Origin: CAZPWQ01 sp964590495 | GTDB lineage: Bacteria > Bacteroidota > Rhodothermia > Balneolales > Balneolaceae | Length of the DNA: 34,395 nt | Direction: 5' to 3' | NCBI GenBank assembly: GCA_964590495.1 | Contig: CAZPWQ010000023.1 | Coordinates: 1 to 34,395, forward strand | Shown: piece by piece, positions 33,024 through 34,395 of the stretch | Layout: every line of letters starts with the position of its first letter | Numbering within the stretch: the stretch's first letter is position 1 | Notes under the pieces: generated by a model | Told to the model about the DNA's origin: nothing | Databases searched by the model: none | Seen by the model: the letters and a program-made list of their open reading frames with translations, nothing else | Program-made: the position numbers and the translations under genes

Positions 33024-33728
33024 ATGGAAACCTCAGTTAATGCCCATTGGCTTGGTCATTCAGCTTTCAAATTGGTAAGTCCGGCTGGAAATAACATACT
33101 AATCGATCCTTTCCTATCGCAAAATCCGTCAACACCGGATGAATATAAAGAACAGACTGACACAGATTTTATTCTGTTAACCCATGGACATGAGGATCAT
33201 GTTGGCGACACTATCGATATTGCTAACAGTACTCAAAGTAAAGTCGTTTCCAATGTAGAACTTTCGGGATTATTGAAAAAGCACGGACTCAATGAAGATT
33301 TGGCTGTAGAATTCAATAAGGGCGGAACCATAGAATTTGACGATTTTTCAGTTACGCTGGTTTCCGCCAATCACAGCTCTTCCTTCCAGGGGGAATATGC
33401 CGGTGATCCGGGCGGGCTGGTCATATCTTTTGACGACGATATTACGTTTTACCATCTGGGGGATACGAATATGTTTTATGATCTTGAACTCTACGGAGAG
33501 TTCTATGAGCCCGATGTTATTGCCGTCCCGATGGGCGATTATTACACGATGGGACCCGAAGAAGCTGCTATATGCTGCGAGATGTTACAGGCTGACCTTG
33601 CCGTTCCCATTCATTACGGCACGTTTCCGGTACTCACCGGCGAACCGGGGGATTTCAAGGAATTCACGGAAGAAAAAACCAGTACGGAAGTCCTGATACC
33701 GGAGGCGGGAGAAAACTTTCTGGGTTAG
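33024..33728 (+). CDS. UPF0173 metallo-beta-lactamase-fold hydrolase
   Basis: A 234-residue cytoplasmic metal-dependent hydrolase of the UPF0173 (YtkL) family. The N-terminal 'WLGHSAFKL' and 'ILIDPFLSQNP' are typical; the metal motif HxHxDH is 'THGHEDHVGD' with His54, His56, Asp58 and His59. 'ANHSSSF' adds another ligand, 'HLGDTNMFYD' the bridging Asp, and 'VPIHYGTFPVL' the last His. The physiological substrate of this family is not established. It is divergent from the yciO-type gene across 215 bp of AT-rich sequence with no clear promoter consensus. Confidence 0.92.
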   Translation: METSVNAHWLGHSAFKLVSPAGNNILIDPFLSQNPSTPDEYKEQTDTDFILLTHGHEDHVGDTIDIANSTQSKVVSNVELSGLLKKHGLNEDLAVEFNKGGTIEFDDFSVTLVSANHSSSFQGEYAGDPGGLVISFDDDITFYHLGDTNMFYDLELYGEFYEPDVIAVPMGDYYTMGPEEAAICCEMLQADLAVPIHYGTFPVLTGEPGDFKEFTEEKTSTEVLIPEAGENFLG

Positions 33729-34395
33729 CCCGGATTACTTTACATCACCAAATGTTCCTACGGAACATGTCTATCGTATATTCATTGATTCTACCGACCA
33801 AACGTTCCTGACGGAACGAGTGATAACCCTAAATCCCCTAAAGGGGACTTGCTGTATAAGCTTAGTAATACAATGATAAGTAGATTATAAAAGTTGAAGC
33901 TGATATAAAAAAGGCTTTGTCAATGGAAGAAGCCATCCAAAGTCCCCTTTAGGGGATTTAGGGGTCGAATGATGGCACAGATGCAGAGCGGTTTAACAGG
34001 GTTTCTTAATCGCACAACAAGTTATTATAGACACAGTCTTGAAACGAGTGGCTACGCGCCGGCAAACCAGTTCGGGAGCAGAACTCCCTCACAGCTATAG
34101 AGTTTATCTTCCGTTAGGAACGTTTGGTCGGGTAGCTTAATATTCATACCATTTGTCGACACGTCCCGGATGGGACGTATGGTGATAGGTAAAAGAAAAT
34201 GAGCAAATAATGATTTGTTGGCCCAGAATACTTGAGACAGCAAAAAATCCCCCTTAGCAAAGGGGGAACTAAAGGGGGTTGTTGGACCATCTTTGTCTAA
34301 GAAATATAACGTGAAATACAATTAAGTTGAGCCTTGCCGGAGGAACAACCCCCGCGGCTAAAGCCGCACCCTCCCGACAGTGGTGCGGGACAGGC
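33729..34395. repeat. Nested inverted repeats and hairpins, no gene
   Basis: About 670 bp of non-coding sequence. It holds a perfect 24-bp inverted repeat (33827-33850 and 33940-33963) and a second, outer inverted pair 33792-33815 / 34110-34134 ('taccgaccaaacgttcctga' and its complement, two differences). Short hairpins occur at 33752-33768 (ATGTTCC/GGAACAT), 33803-33818 (CGTTCC/GGAACG), 34161-34178 (ACGTCCC/GGGACGT), 34248-34267 (TCCCCCTT/AAGGGGGA) and 34354-34367 (GCGGCT/AGCCGC). The last bases 34372-34391 match 11627-11646. An open frame at 34052-34321 (minus) is composed entirely of these repeats and is not a gene. Confidence 0.75.
33752..33768 (+). terminator. Hairpin after the UPF0173 gene
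   Basis: ATGTTCC (33752-33758), TAC, GGAACAT (33762-33768), 23 bp after the stop codon. It is positioned like a terminator, but the T-run is missing and the same motif form recurs nearby, so a REP-like repeat is the stronger reading. Confidence 0.3.

Noticed and set aside
34052..34321. 89-residue open frame on the minus strand at the right edge
   Set aside because: It is made entirely of the inverted-repeat and hairpin sequences of this spacer, has no ribosome-binding site and no protein-like pattern.
1..34395. A new defence, secretion or biosynthetic gene cluster
   Set aside because: Nearly all genes have clear housekeeping homology, and the few unknowns (GNAT-like, membrane protein, YibQ-like) are scattered and do not form a system.

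Overview
This 34.4-kb window is ordinary chromosomal DNA of a Gram-negative bacterium of the FCB superphylum. I favour a relative of Balneolota/Rhodothermota/Bacteroidota, but that placement is inference from protein style. Supporting signs are a short omega subunit of the Bacteroidota type, CoaBC with the variant active-site residues I associate with this group, a RodZ-like envelope protein, a 7TM-HD phosphohydrolase, menaquinone synthesis, and candidate promoters close to TTG-N18/19-TAnnTTTG. I see 27 protein genes, no rRNA or tRNA, no CRISPR array, no prophage and no intact transposase.

Layout: (1) 100-3042, minus strand: pcm, a DUF368 membrane protein and a tandem universal stress protein. 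(2) 3185-6271: a large AsmA-like envelope protein. (3) 6504-11520, plus strand: corrinoid adenosyltransferase, glmM, then a tight yicC-gmk-rpoZ-coaBC operon with its own candidate promoter. (4) 11521-12283: a gene-free mosaic of repeats. (5) 12284-15636: a GNAT-like protein (minus), then a degenerate YibQ-like protein and a lipase-like hydrolase (plus). (6) 15995-20835, minus strand: a compact seven-gene run, transcribed comF-like, unknown membrane protein, histidine phosphatase, menG, fabZ, panB, surE. (7) 21003-27592, plus strand: rodZ-like, ligA, 7TM-HD protein, xerD. (8) 27927-30830: ggt and mtnA, between repeat-rich spacers. (9) 31058-32808, minus strand: a yciO-type gene overlapping a phosphofructokinase gene. 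(10) 33024-33728: a UPF0173 metallohydrolase, followed by about 670 bp of nested inverted repeats.

The genes are mostly housekeeping: nucleotide, CoA, fatty-acid, peptidoglycan-precursor and quinone synthesis, DNA ligation, chromosome dimer resolution, glycolysis and thiol or methylthio salvage. I found no defence, secretion or biosynthetic cluster that looks like a new system. The unusual material is mainly outside genes: heptanucleotide tandem repeats at six loci, short hairpins with compensating stem changes, composite inverted repeats with rearranged copies, and a hairpin near the probable mRNA start of the 7TM-HD gene. Among proteins the points worth checking are the apparent loss of catalytic residues in the YibQ-like protein, the mixed Gly/Lys signature of the phosphofructokinase, the CoaBC active-site variants, and an unrecognised membrane protein inside the fabZ-panB-surE run.
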